Notes under the pieces: generated by a model
Told to the model about the DNA's origin: nothing
Seen by the model: only the letters and a program-made list of their open reading frames with translations
Database searches by the model: none
Program-made: the position numbers and the translations under genes
Assembly: GCA_963708855.1 (NCBI GenBank)
Contig: CAVPUM010000008.1
Location: forward strand, 1 to 64,000
DNA from: CAIWHR01 sp963708855
Lineage (GTDB): Bacteria; Pseudomonadota; Gammaproteobacteria; Burkholderiales; Casimicrobiaceae
Reading direction: 5' to 3'
Length of the DNA stretch: 64,000 nt
In this document: positions 36,168 through 47,136 of the stretch, piece by piece
How the letters are laid out: each line of letters opens with the position of its first letter
How positions within the stretch are numbered: position 1 is the first letter of the stretch

Positions 36168-37370
36168 GTGATCCACGCCTTCATCTGTGATGCCATTCGC
36201 ACGCCGATCGGCCGCTACGGCGGCGCACTTGCGACTGTGCGCACCGACGATCTCGCGCCATCCCGATCCGGGCGCTGATCGACCGCCACCCGACCGTCGA
36301 CTGGGCCGCCGTCGACGAGATGTTCTACGGCTGCGCCAACGGGGCGGGCGAGGACAACCGCAACGTCGCGCGGATGGCCGCGCTGCTCGCCGGGTTGCCC
36401 GCCGACGTGCCGGCGGCGACCGTCAACCGATTGTGCGGCTCGGGGCTCGACGCGCTGGCGCTCGCTGCGCGGACCATTCGCGCGGGAGAGGCCGGGCTCG
36501 CGCTCGCCGGCGGTGTCGAGAGCATGACCCGCGCGCCGTTCGTGCTGGCAAAGGCCGACAGCGCATTCTCCCGCGCCGCGAAGATCGAGGACACCACCAT
36601 CGGCTGGCGCTTCGTCAATCCGCTGATGAAGGCGAAGTATCGGAATCGACTCGATGCCCGAGACCGCCGAGAACGTCGCCGCCGAGCACGGCATCGCGCG
36701 CGCCGACCAGGATGCGTTCGCCCTTCGCTCGCAGACGCGCGCGCTCGCGGCGCAGGCGAACGGCGTGCTGGCGCAGGAGATCGTCGGGGTGCCCGTGCCG
36801 CAGAAGAAGGGTGATGCGATCGTCGTCGACCGCGACGAGCATCCGCGGGCGACCAGCCTCGAAGCGCTGGCGAAGCTCAAGGGCATCGTGAAGCCCGACG
36901 GCAGCGTCACGGCCGGCAATGCGTCGGGCGTGAACGACGGCGCGTGCGCGCTGCTGGTGGCGAGCGAGGCCGCCGCGGCGAAGCACGGTCTCGCGCCGCG
37001 CGCGCGGATCGTCGGCGCGGCGACCGCCGGCGTGCCGCCGCGGATCATGGGCATCGGTCCCGCGCCGGCGACGCAGAAGCTCCTTGCGCGCACCGGGCTC
37101 AAGATCGGCGACCTCGACGTGATCGAGCTGAACGAGGCGTTCGCCGCGCAGGCGCTCGCAGTGACGCGGATGCTGGGGCTGCCGGACGACGCTGCGCACG
37201 TGAATCCCAACGGCGGCGCCATCGCGCTCGGCCATCCGCTCGGCGCGTCGGGCGCGCGGCTGGCGACGACGGCGCTGTGCCAGCTCGAGCGCACCGGCGG
37301 GCGCTACGCGCTTGCGACCATGTGCATCGGCGTCGGGCAGGGGATCGCGCTCGTCATCGAGCGCGTATAG
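36168..37370 (+). CDS. paaJ: 3-oxoadipyl-CoA thiolase (PaaJ/PcaF type), frameshifted
   Basis: Thiolase splitting 3-oxoadipyl-CoA (or the 5,6-dehydro form) to succinyl-CoA and acetyl-CoA. It begins IHAFICDAIRTPIGRYGGALATVRTDDL-type, then VNRLCGSGLDALALAARTI (nucleophilic Cys), GGVESMTRAPFV, NASGVNDGACALL, NEAFAAQALA, NPNGGAIALGHPLGASGAR (His) and TMCIGVGQGIALV (second Cys). Start GTG 36168. A one-base loss near 36258 and a gain near 36645 interrupt it; about 400 residues when repaired. Last clear gene of the paa operon. Confidence 0.92.
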
Positions 37371-37473
37371 CGGCCGCGCGCCGCAGGTTCGTGCCGGACA
37401 AGGGGAGAATGACGCCCATGAACCATTTGCGCACGGCGATTTTCCCTGCGCCGACTGGATTGGACTGGCCGGC

Positions 37474-37893
37474 ATGACGTTCCGCCACACGACCCGCTTC
37501 ACCGTCGAGTTCGGCGACTGCGATCCCGCCCGGATTGTGTTCTACCCGAATTTCCTCAGGTGGATCGACTCGGCGACGCGGCACCTGTTCGCCGCGGCGG
37601 GCGTTCCGGCGTGGTCGGAGCTGGAAGCGAAATCCGGCATCATCGGCACGCCCCTGGTCGAGGTGTCGGCGCGCTTCGTGCGCCCGGCGACCTATGGCGA
37701 CGAGATTGCCGTCGAATCGTGGATCGACGAATGGCGTGCGCGTACGTTCGTCGTGCAGCACGTCGTGCGCCGCGGTGACGACTTGCTGGTCGAGGGACAG
37801 GAGACCCGTGTCTTCGCTCGGCGGCATCGCGAGGATCCGAAGCGGATCGAGTCCGTCGAGCCGCCGGAGGACATACGCCGATTGCTGGCCTGA
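37474..37893 (+). CDS. Acyl-CoA thioesterase, 4-hydroxybenzoyl-CoA thioesterase type
   Basis: A 139-residue hotdog protein of the YbgC/4-hydroxybenzoyl-CoA thioesterase class, with the diagnostic FGDCDPARIVFYPNFLRWIDSA, where the aspartate is catalytic. It lies 103 bases after the thiolase gene in the same direction. Like PaaI it would rescue CoA from aromatic thioesters, or make free 4-hydroxybenzoate from its CoA ester for PobA. Intact; start ATG 37474. Confidence 0.88.
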   Translation: MTFRHTTRFTVEFGDCDPARIVFYPNFLRWIDSATRHLFAAAGVPAWSELEAKSGIIGTPLVEVSARFVRPATYGDEIAVESWIDEWRARTFVVQHVVRRGDDLLVEGQETRVFARRHREDPKRIESVEPPEDIRRLLA

Positions 37894-37995
37894 CCGCGCG
37901 ATCGGGCCACGGCGATTTGCCGCCGTCGGAGGATCGGCTACCATGCGGGAACGCGGCGCCGACTTCTCGCGCGCCGCTCTCGCCGGGGAATCAAC

Positions 37996-38950
37996 ATGAC
38001 GGACAAGAAATTCGCTTCGCAGGCCGACCTCGTCGAGAAGAAAGTCAGCTTCGACAAGCTCTCCGACCACGCGTACGCCTATACGGCCGAAGGCGACCCC
38101 AACACCGGGATCGTCGTGGGCGACAACGCGGTGATGGTGATCGACACGCAGGCCACACCGGTGATGGCGCAGGACGTCATCCGGCGCATCCGCGAGGTCA
38201 CCGACAAGCCGATCCGCTACGTGGTGCTGTCGCACTACCACGCGGTGCGCGTGCTGGGCGCGTCCGCCGTACAACGCCGAGCACGTCATCGCCAGCCGCG
38301 ACACCTACGATCTCATTCGCGAGCGCGGCGAGCAGGACATGAAGAGCGAGATCGAGCGCTTTCCCCGTCTGTTCCGCGCGGTCGAGTCGGTGCCGGGGCT
38401 CACCTGGCCCAACCTGGTGTTCAAGAAGCGGCTCACGCTCTGGCTGGGCAAGCTGCAGGTCGAGATCATGCAGCTGGGCCGCGGCCACACGAAGGGCGAC
38501 ACGGTGGTCTGGCTGCCGCAGGAGAAGATCCTGTTCTCGGGCGATCTCGTCGAGTACGAGGCAACGCCGTACACCGGCGACGCCTATCTTGCGGACTGGC
38601 CGGACACGCTCGACAACATCGCGGCGCTGCAGCCGTCGAAGCTCGTCCCCGGGCGCGGCGCCGCGCTGATGACGCCCGAGGCCGTCAAGGCGGGCCTCGA
38701 CGGCACGGACCGGTTCGTGAGCGAGATGTTCGCGGCGGTGAAGCGCGGTGTCGAGGAGGGCAAGGATCTCAACAGCGTGTACAAGGACACGTACGCGGCG
38801 CTGAAGCCGAAATTCGGTCACTGGGTGATCTTCGACCACTGCCTGCCGTTCGACGTGACGCGCGCCTACGACGAGGCGACGCAATACCCCGATCCGCGGA
38901 TCTGGACGGCGCAGCGCGACAAGGAGATGTGGGAGACCCTGGAAGGCTGA
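37996..38950 (+). CDS. MBL-fold metallo-hydrolase with altered metal motif, one frameshift
   Basis: Metallo-beta-lactamase-fold protein of about 318 residues. Where most family members have HxHxDH it reads LSHYHAVRVLGAS, so the Asp and third His are replaced by Val/Arg; I recall a subfamily with exactly this HYHAVRVLGA sequence. Later ligand regions are present: GRGHTKGDTVVWLP, FSGDLVEYEATPYTGDAY. One extra base near 38270 (between GASA and YNAEHVIASRD) shifts the frame. It is followed 42 bases later by an aromatic hydroxylase gene, likely the same operon. Confidence 0.83.
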
Positions 38951-38992
38951 CCCCGAACGCCGCTGCGCCGCACCCCAGGGCCCCGCGCGACG

Positions 38993-40641
38993 ATGAAGAC
39001 CTACACCAACCCCGTCTATCCCTACGCGCGCCCGGCGGAGCTCGACGCGCCGGGCGCGCGGCGTCCGGTCGTGATCGTCGGCGCCGGGCCGGTCGGCCTC
39101 GCCGCGGCGATCGACCTCGGCCAGCGCGGCGTTCCGGTCGTGGTCCTCGACGACGACCGCACGGTGTCGGTCGGATCGCGCGCGATCTGTTACGCGAAGC
39201 GCGCGCTGGAGATCCTCGATCGGCTGGGCTGCGGCCAGAAGGTCGTCGACAAGGGCATCGGCTGGAACGTCGGCAAGGTGTTCTTCCGCGACGAGCTCGT
39301 CTATCGCTTCGACCTGCTGCCGGAGCCCGGCCACCGGCGCCCCGCCTTCGTCAACCTGCAGCAATACTGGTTCGAGGAGTATCTGGTCGAGCGCGCGCGA
39401 GCGCTCGCCGCGGTCGAGCTGCGCTGGGAGAGCAGGGTCGTCGGCGTCGCGCCGCACGGCGGACGGCGTCGACGTGACGGTGGCGACGCCCGACGGCGAG
39501 TACACGATGCAGTGCGACTGGCTGGTCGCCGCCGACGGCTCGAAGAGCGCGGTGCGGCAGCTGCTCGGCCTCGATTGGGAAGGCCAGGTGTTCCACGACC
39601 GCTTCCTGATCGCCGACATCCACATGAAGTCCGATTTCCCGACGGAGCGGTGGTTCTGGTTCGATCCGCCCTTTCATCCGAATCAGTCGACGCTGCTGCA
39701 CCGGCAGGCCGACGACGTCTGGCGCATCGATTTCCAGCTCGGCTGGGACGCCAATCCCGAGGAGGAGAGGAAGCCCGAGCGCATCCTGCCGCGCCTGCGC
39801 GCGATGCTCGGCGACGACGCCGATTTCGAGATCGAGTGGGCGAGCGTCTACACGTTCCAGTGCCGGCGCATGCAGCGCTTTCGCCACGGCCGCGTGCTCT
39901 TCGCCGGCGACGCCGCGCACGTGGTGTCGCCGTTCGGCGCGCGCGGCGCCAACAGCGGGATCCAGGACGCCGACAACCTCGCCTGGAAACTCGATCTCGT
40001 GTTGAAGGGGCGTTGCGCCGGACCGGCTGCTCGACACCTACGATGCGGAGCGGACGCGGGCCGCCGACGAGAACATCCTGAACTCGACGCGCTCGACCGA
40101 CTTCATCACGCCGAAGAGCAGCGTGTCGCGCACGTTCCGCGACGCGACGCTGGGACTCGCGAAGAAGCACGCGTTCGCGCGCCGGCTCGTCAACAGCGGA
40201 CGGCTTTCGGTGCCGGCGATCCTCGCCGACTCGCCGCTCAACACGCCGGATCGCGATCCCGACTTCGCGCGCGGGCCGGGGGCGATGCTTCCCGGCGCAC
40301 CGGCCGCCGACGCTCCGGTCGCGGGTCCCGCCGGCGACTGGCTGCTCGGTTACCTCGGCGGCGACTTCACGCTGCTCGGATTCGACGCCGCCGTCGGGCC
40401 GTTCGGCGCCGCGGCGCTCGCGCGCGACCGGATCCCGTGCAAGGTCGTGCAGGTGGGCGGCAAGCCGACGGCCGGCGCGACGACGATCGCCGACGTGGAA
40501 GGCCTGGCGGCCCGGCGCTACGAGGCGAGGCCGGGCACCGTCTACCTGCTGCGTCCCGACCAGCACGTCTGCGCGCGCTGGCGCGAGTTCGACCTGCCGA
40601 GCGTGCGCGCGGCGATCGCGCGCGCGACGTGCACCGACTGA
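38993..40641 (+). CDS. FAD-dependent aromatic hydroxylase, MhpA-like, frameshifted
   Basis: A 549-residue flavoprotein monooxygenase similar to 3-(3-hydroxyphenyl)propionate hydroxylase. FAD motif RPVVIVGAGPVGLAAAIDLG (about 23-42), the DG-type CDWLVAADGSKSAVRQLLGL, and the GD motif VLFAGDAAHVVSPFGARGANSGIQDADNLAWKL-type. The C-terminal thioredoxin-like domain typical of MhpA follows, ending YLLRPDQHVCARWREFD. Extra bases near 39465 and 40012 shift the frame. TGATG joins it to the DUF2783 gene. Substrate unknown; phenolic acid hydroxylation is inferred from family and neighbourhood. Confidence 0.87.
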
Positions 40642-40872
40642 TGAGACTGCCCATGGCCACGCTCAACACCGAAGCCAACATCGCCGCGCCGGACGACTTC
40701 TACGAGCGGCTGATCGCGACGCACCGCGGGCTCACCGACGCGCAAAGCGCGCTCGTCAACGCGAAGCTCATCCTGCTGCTCGCCAATCACATCGGCGACC
40801 CCGGCCGTGCTCGCGCAGGCGATGGCCGCGGCGCGCGACGGCGTGGGTGCCGTGCCCGACGCGGGAGCGTGA
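40641..40872 (+). CDS. DUF2783 family small protein, one frameshift
   Basis: A protein of about 76 residues that matches DUF2783: EANIAAPDDFYERLIATHRGLTD, AQSALVNAKLILLLANHIGD, and after removal of one base near 40805, AVLAQAMAAARDGVGA to the TGA at 40870-40872. Members of this family are encoded immediately after FAD aromatic hydroxylases, as here where the ATG overlaps the preceding stop (TGATG; an internal ATG at 40653 is the alternative). It may be an accessory subunit; function unknown. Confidence 0.83.
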
Positions 40873-40967
40873 TGCAGGACGGAATGGGAGGTCGCGATGC
40901 GATGCGACGGTGAATCGTCGCGGCGCGCTGTCCCCGGGCTGGTGCCGGTCGGCGAACCGGCGCGGCC

Positions 40968-41940
40968 GTGACCGTGCGCATGCACCGACGAACGGGATAC
41001 CGGCGCGAGATCGAGCTGCGGCCGAGCTGGCGCAGTCAGGCGCTCAACGCGCTGTTGCGCCTGACGATGGGGAAGCCGCTCACCCACGAGTCGGACATCG
41101 TCGCGCTGCGCCGCCAGTACGAGAAGCTGGACGCCCGGCAGTTCCGGGTCGGGCCGGACGTCGAGCGGACGCCGGTCGAATGCGGCGGCGTGCCGGGCGA
41201 GTGGATCGTCGTGCCGCAGACGCGCGTCGCACGCGTCCTGCTGTACCTGCACGGCGGGTCGTTCGCGTTCCGGTTTCCCAATGCGCACGCGGCGCTCGCC
41301 GCCCGCTTGTGCCGGCAGCTTGCGCGCGCGGGCGCTCATCCCGGACTACCGGCTGGTCCCGGAGTTCCCGTTCCCCGCCGCGCCGGACGATTGCCACGCC
41401 GCGTACCGCGGCTTGCTCGCCCAGGGGGTCGACCCGGCGAACATCGTGCTGGCCGGCGATTCGGCCGGCGGCAACCTCGCCCTCGTCACGCTCCACCGGG
41501 TGCGCGCCGCCGGGGAGCCGCTGCCGGCCTGTGTGGTGCTGCTCTCGCCGGCCGTCGACTGCACGATGGGCAGTCCGAGCATGACGATCTACGACGGGCA
41601 GGACCCGATGATCCGGCTCGCGAGCCTGCTCGTGCTCCGGCGGCACTACGTGTCGTCGCCGCATCTCTACACGCACCCGGAAGTCTCGCCGCTGTTCGCC
41701 GATTTCGAGGGCTTCCCGCCGCTCTTTTTTCAGGCCGGCAGCACCGAATTGCTGCGCGACGAGGCGATCCGCGCCGCCGAGAAGGCGCACGAGGCGGGCG
41801 TCGACGTCGAGCTCGAGTTGTGGCCCGGCGCGGCCCACGTGTTCCAGATCGCCGGATTCCTGCCCGAGGCGGCGCTGGCCATCAACCACATCGCGCGCTT
41901 CGTGCGCATGCGCACGGGCTGGCACGACATCGTCATCTGA
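40968..41940 (+). CDS. Alpha/beta hydrolase of the hormone-sensitive-lipase family, one frameshift
   Basis: About 323 residues. It shows the HSL-type oxyanion motif LLYLHGGSFAFRFPN, nucleophile elbow VLAGDSAGGNLALV, the acid region YDGQDPM and the catalytic histidine in WPGAAHVFQIAGF. An extra base near 41333 breaks the frame just before ALIPDYRLVPEFPFPAAPDD. Start GTG 40968 or ATG 40980. Such enzymes hydrolyse short acyl or aryl esters; it could release phenolic acids for the neighbouring hydroxylase. Cytoplasmic, no signal peptide. Confidence 0.88.
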
Positions 41941-42050
41941 GGGTGCCGCGCACTCTCCTTTCGCCGTTTCCTTGACCTCGCGCAAAGGTGCGTCGCTCGG
42001 CGACCACGGCGTCGACACGCCGCCTGCGCGTCGTCGTATGCTGGACGCGG

Positions 42051-42779
42051 ATGCACACGACTGACGCCGACCGGCGCGCGCCGGTATTCGTCGCGAGAGG
42101 GCTCACCAAGATCTACCGGATGGGCGAGGTCGAAGTGCGCGCGCTCTCCGCTCTGGACCTCGAAATCCGCGCGGGCGAATTCATCGTGCTGCTCGGTCCG
42201 TCGGGCAGCGGCAAGTCGACGCTGCTCAACATCCTCGGCGGGCTCGACACGCCGACGTCGGGCGAGGCATTCTGGCGGGACCACAACCTCGTCACCGCCG
42301 ACGAAGCCGAGCTCACCCGCTACCGGCGCGAGCACGTGGGGTTCGTCTTCCAGTTCTACAACCTGATTCCGAGTCTGACCGTGCGCGAGAACGTCGCGCT
42401 CGTGACCGACATCGCGGTGGCGCCGATGACCGCCGAGGAGGCGCTGGACCGCGTGGGACTGTCGGGGCGCCTCGATCATTTTCCGTCGCAGCTCTCCGGC
42501 GGCGAGCAGCAGCGCGTGGCGATCGCGCGCGCGATCGTGAAGCGCCCGGACGTCCTGCTCTGCGACGAGCCGACCGGCGCGCTCGACTATCCGACGGGCA
42601 AGGTGGTGCTGGAGGTGATCGCCCGGATCAACGCGGAGCTCGGGACGACCGCCGTCGTCATCACGCACAACGTCGCGATCGCCGGCATGGCAGACCGGGT
42701 GATGCATCTCGCCGACGGGCGCATCACGCACGTCGACGTGAACGCGCGCAGGCGCACGCCGTCGGAGCTGTCCTGGTGA
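42051..42779 (+). CDS. ABC exporter ATPase (LolD/MacB type)
   Basis: A 242-residue ATPase with VEVRALSALDLEIRAGEFIVLLGPSGSGKSTLLN-type Walker A region, Q-loop VFQFYNLIPSLTVREN, signature LSGGEQQRVAIARAI, Walker B LLCDEPTGALD and H-loop ITHN. This is the MacB/LolD group that drives FtsX-type mechanotransmission transporters. The stop overlaps the permease start as GTGA. First of three genes (ATPase, permease, adaptor). Confidence 0.93.
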   Translation: MHTTDADRRAPVFVARGLTKIYRMGEVEVRALSALDLEIRAGEFIVLLGPSGSGKSTLLNILGGLDTPTSGEAFWRDHNLVTADEAELTRYRREHVGFVFQFYNLIPSLTVRENVALVTDIAVAPMTAEEALDRVGLSGRLDHFPSQLSGGEQQRVAIARAIVKRPDVLLCDEPTGALDYPTGKVVLEVIARINAELGTTAVVITHNVAIAGMADRVMHLADGRITHVDVNARRRTPSELSW

Positions 42780-45137
42780 AGGCCATCGACCGCAAGCTGC
42801 TGCGCGACCTGTGGCAGATGAGGAGCCAGGTCGTCACGGTCGCGCTCGTCGTCGCGAGTGCGTTCTCCGGTTTCGCCGGTTCGCTCGCGACGTACTACTC
42901 GCTGGAACAGGCGCGCGAGCGATTCTACGAATCGGCACGTTTCGGGCACGTGTTCGCCGACATCAAGCGGGCGCCGCGCGAGATCGAGCGGCGTCTCGCG
43001 GCCATCCCGGGCGTGGACGACGCGGAGACCACCGTCGTGTTCGACGTGACGCTCGACGTCGCCGGCGTCGCCGAGCCGATCGTGGGCCGGATGATCGGGC
43101 TGCCGGAGTCCGGCGTGCCGCGGCTCGACCAGCTGGTGATCCGCCGCGGGCGCGCGCCGGAACGCGCCGCCCCGAGCGAGGTCGTCATCTCCGAGGCCTT
43201 CGCCAACAACCGCGATCTGGGCCCGGGGACGAGCGTCACGGCGCTCGTCAATGGCCGGAAGGAGACCCTGCGCGTCGTCGGCGTCGGCCTGTCCCCCGAC
43301 TACATCTACGCGTCGCGGGGCGGCGCCTTTCCCGACGACCGCAACTTCGGCGTGCTCTGGATAGCGCGCGACCGGCTCGCCGCCGCCTACGACATGGAGG
43401 GAGCATTCAACCACGTCACGGTGCGGCTGACCCCGGGTGCCGCCGAGCGCGCCGTCATCGACGCGCTCGACCGCCTGCTCGAGCCCTATGGCGGCATGAA
43501 CGCGCACGGCCGGGACGAGCAACTGTCGAACCGGATCCTCAGCCAGGAGATCAACCAGTGGAAGGTGATCGGCACGCTGATCCCGTCGATCTTCCTGGCG
43601 GTGGCGGCATTCCTGCTCAACGTCGTGCTCAACCGCCAGGTGGCGACGCAGCGCGAGCAGATCGCCGCACTGAAGGCCCTGGGGTACGGCAACGGCGCGA
43701 TTGCCGCGCACTACCTGCTGCAGGTCGTCGTCATCGTCTGCGTCGGTATCGCGATCGGCATCGCCGTCGGCTACTGGTGGGGCGGCGCGGTGACCGCGCT
43801 GTACGCGGAATTCTTCCACTTCCCGAGCTACCGCTTCTTCATGCCGCTCTGGGTCATGGTGACCGCCGGGGCGGTGACGCTGTTCGCGGCAGCGGGTGGC
43901 GCCATGGGCGCGGTGCGCAAAGCCGTTATCCTGGCGCCGGCCGAGGCGATGCGACCGCCGTCGCCGGGCCGCTTCGGGCCGACGCTGCTCGAACGGGCCG
44001 GCCTCGGCCGCCTGCTCTCGCCGGCGATGCGGATGGTGATCCGCAACATGGAGCGCCGGCCGCTGCGGGCGCTGCTCACGACCGTCGGCATGGCCTCGGC
44101 GGTGGCGATCATCATCTCGGGGCTGTTCTGGCGCGACGCCCTCGAGTACATGATCGACGTCCAGTTCGAGGCGGCGCAGCCGGGCGACGCCGAGATCGCG
44201 CTGGTCGAGCCGCTGGCGCTCGCGCTCGCGGCATGAAGTCGCGCGGATGCCAGGCGTGATGCAGGCCGAGGGCTCGCGCGACGTGCCGGTCCGGCTGGTC
44301 GCTGGCCACCGCCACTACCGGACCGCGCTCCTCGGCGTCCCGTCCGGCGGCGAATTGCGGCGCCTGCTCGACGCGGATCTCGACCGGATACCGGTGCCGC
44401 CCGAAGGCATCCTGCTCACCGACCGGCTGGCCGAACGGCTGGAGGTGCGCGTCGGTGATGCGCTCGTCGTCGAGGCGCTGACGGGGAAGCGCAACCAGCG
44501 CAGTGTTCCCGTGGTCGGCGTCGTCCGCGACCTGATCGGATTGTTCGCCTACATGGATCTCGACGCGCTGAACCGGCTGCTGGGCGAAGGCGACACGTTC
44601 TCGGCGTTCTCGGTGCGACTGGACCGATCGCAAAGCGACGCGCTGTTCCGCCACCTGAAGGAATTTCCGCGCGTGGCCACCGTCGCCAGCAAGGCCGCGA
44701 TGCTGCAGAGCTTCCGCGAAACGTCCGCGCGCAACGTGCTCTATTTCACGACGATACTCACCGCTTTCGCGTCGGTGATCGCGATCGGCGTCGTCTACAA
44801 CAACGCGCGGATCGCGCTGCAGGAGCGCGCGTGGGAGCTCGCGAGCCTGCGCGTGCTCGGATTCACCCGCGGCGAAGTCTCGACGTTCCTGCTGGGCGAG
44901 CTCGCCTTCGAGCTGGCGGCCGCCATCCCGCTGGGCTGCGCGCTCGGCTATCTGCTGTCCTGGGCGATCGTGGCGATGAGCCACACCGACATGATCGCGA
45001 TCCCGATCATCGTCGCGCCACGCACCTATGCGTTCGCCGCGCTGGCGATTCTGCTCGCCGGCGCCGCCAGCGCGCTCGTCGTGCGCCGACGGATCGACCG
45101 GCTCGACCTGGTCGGCGTACTGAAGACGAGGGAATGA
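42776..45137 (+). CDS. FtsX-type ABC exporter permease (two FtsX domains), one frameshift
   Basis: A large membrane protein of about 787 residues. An N-terminal helix (about 20-40) is followed by an extracytoplasmic domain, then FtsX-type helices near 265-400 (for example PSIFLAVAAFLLNVVLNRQVATQREQ-type), a central helix ALLTTVGMASAVAIIISGLF starting a second module, and three helices at the C-terminus. The segment REQIAALKALGYGNGAIAAHY is the classical cytoplasmic FtsX coupling helix, repeated as ERAWELASLRVLGFTRGEVS in the second half. An extra base near 44231 splits the reading frame after ALALA. Its stop overlaps the adaptor start (ATGA). Confidence 0.9.
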
Positions 45138-46357
45138 CGATGGACAAGGTCTGGTTGCGCAGAGGCGCCTGGATGCTCGCCGCCGCGATGGCGGCGGGGC
45201 TGCTGGTGTGGGCGTTCGCGCCGCGACCGGTCGAGGTCGAGACCGTGACCGTGATCCGCGGCCCGTTCCGGAAGACCGTCGACGAGGACGGCAAGACCCG
45301 TGTGCGCGATCGCTACGTCGTGTCGGCGCCGATCCACGGCCGCCTGCTGCGCGTCGACCTCAAGGTGGGCGCGGCGGTCGAGCCGGGGATGCTGGTCGCA
45401 CGGTTGGCGCCGGCCGCACCGACGCCGCTGGATGCCCGCACCGAAGTCGAGTACCGCGAGCGCCTCGGGGCGGCCGAGGCCTCAGGGTCGCGGGCGACGG
45501 CCAATGCCGAGCGGGCGAGCGTCGCGCTCGAACAGGCGAAGGCCGAAGCGACGCGTGCGTCGAAGCTCGCAGACCAGGGATTCACTTCGCGCCAGGCGCT
45601 GGAGAACGCGCAGCGCGAGGTCGAACTCAGGACCAAGGAACTCGCGGCCGCGCAATTCGACGGTCAGGCGGCGGAACATCAGGTTGCGATGGCGCGCGCT
45701 GCCCTCACGCGGTATCGGCAGGACGCGGGAGGCAGGGTGACGGGAGCGGTCTGGGAGATCCGCTCGCCCGTGGCCGGCCGCGTGCTGCGCGTCGTTCAGG
45801 AAAGCGAGGCGGTCGTGGCGGCCGGATCGCCGATCCTCGAGATCGGCGATCCGCAGGCGCTGGAGGTCATGGTCGACGTGCTGACGGCCGATGCGGCGGC
45901 GATCCGGCCCGGCGCGATGGTGGAGCTCGACCATGGGGGCGCCGCGCCCGTGCTCGCCGGACGTGTCCGCCTGGTCGAGCCGGCGGCGTTCACCAAGATT
46001 TCGGCGCTGGGAGTAGAGGAGCAGCGGGTGAATGTCCTGATCGACTTCGCGGCACGGCCGGCAGCCTGGGAAAATCTCGGTGACGGTCATCGCGTCGACG
46101 CGCGGATCACCGTCGAGACGGCGGATGACGCGGTGCTGGTCCCCGTCAGCGCACTGTTCAGGCAGGGCGACGGCTGGGCGGTGTTCGCCGTGTCCGGCAA
46201 CCGTGCGCAGCTGCGGCCCGTGACGACGGGCGCGCGCAACGGCATGGTCGCCATCGTCCACGCCGGACTCGATCCCGGCGCCGAGGTGATCGCCTATCCC
46301 GCGGACGCCATCGCGGATGGCGTGTCGGTCAAAGCGCGCGGGGCGGCGCGAAAGTAG
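45134..46357 (+). CDS. HlyD/RND-type periplasmic adaptor of the ABC exporter
   Basis: A 407-residue membrane fusion protein: N-terminal anchor helix (about 12-30), beta-barrel/lipoyl region starting VVSAPIHGRLLRVDLKVGAAVEPGMLVARL, an alpha-helical hairpin (about 100-190, rich in Ala/Glu/Arg), the second lipoyl half IRSPVAGRVLRVVQESEAVV, and a C-terminal domain with DGWAVFAVSGNRAQLRPV. It would connect the FtsX permease to an outer-membrane TolC-like channel encoded elsewhere. Cargo unknown. Confidence 0.92.
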   Translation: MTMDKVWLRRGAWMLAAAMAAGLLVWAFAPRPVEVETVTVIRGPFRKTVDEDGKTRVRDRYVVSAPIHGRLLRVDLKVGAAVEPGMLVARLAPAAPTPLDARTEVEYRERLGAAEASGSRATANAERASVALEQAKAEATRASKLADQGFTSRQALENAQREVELRTKELAAAQFDGQAAEHQVAMARAALTRYRQDAGGRVTGAVWEIRSPVAGRVLRVVQESEAVVAAGSPILEIGDPQALEVMVDVLTADAAAIRPGAMVELDHGGAAPVLAGRVRLVEPAAFTKISALGVEEQRVNVLIDFAARPAAWENLGDGHRVDARITVETADDAVLVPVSALFRQGDGWAVFAVSGNRAQLRPVTTGARNGMVAIVHAGLDPGAEVIAYPADAIADGVSVKARGAARK

Positions 46358-46480
46358 CCTGTTCGATCGACCCATGACCGACGCGTGGACGCGGGAGGGC
46401 GGCAGACGCCCCGTGGCGACCCGCGCGACAGTTGACGCGGATCATGGCCGGATGTCGCGCCGGACGGCATCCTTGCCCGC

Positions 46481-46877
46481 ATGGCCGATGTCACGCAGTC
46501 CGTAGCCGGGCCGACGACACGCAAGGTGCAGGATGGCGCACGCCATCCCCGGCTCGCCCGCGAGCTGAAGACGATCCGTGCGATGTTGCGCATCTATTGC
46601 CGCGACCATCATGGAACGGGAACGAGCGACGCGATGTGCGTCGAATGCACGGCGCTGCTGCATTACGCCACCCGCAGGCTCGATCGCTGCGTGTTCGGCG
46701 ACGACAAGCCCACCTGCGCGAACTGCAAGGTCCACTGTTACAGCAAGACGATGCGCGAACGGGTGCGCGAAGTCATGCGCTACGCCGGTCCGCGGATGCT
46801 CTGGCGGCATCCGCTGCTCGCGGCATGCGCATCTGCGCGACGGACGCTGCCCGGCGCCCGACCTGCCGGCGCCGTGA
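46481..46877 (+). CDS. Nitrous-oxide-stimulated-promoter family protein, one frameshift
   Basis: A small cysteine-rich protein of the family named for a nitrous-oxide-stimulated promoter. The core LARELKTIRAMLRIYCRDHHG, DAMCVECTALLHYATRRLDRC and DDKPTCANCKVHCYSKTMRERVREVMRYAGPRMLWRHP matches it well; the regularly spaced cysteines suggest a metal site. One extra base near 46827 (after LLA) leads the uncorrected frame into a long spurious tail; corrected, the protein ends at TGA 46877, about 131 residues, as expected. No function is established. Confidence 0.84.
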
Positions 46878-47136
46878 GCGGGTCGGTCCCGTGCCGCGCC
46901 GGCGCGCCGAGCGGACTGGATTGCGGGCGAACACTGACCCTGGGCCGAGCGGGCGGCAAACGTCACGGCGGTGTGCGCCCTTGCGGGGCGCGCGGCCATG
47001 AAATTCGGCGCGGCCTTGATCCCCGTCAACGGGCCGATGGCGTATCGCGCGACACAGGGGGAGAATTTGTGTTGCAGCATGTGCTGGTCGCGCCGGAAGC
47101 AGCGACGGTGTGCTTGGATTGGCAAGGAGGATCGAA

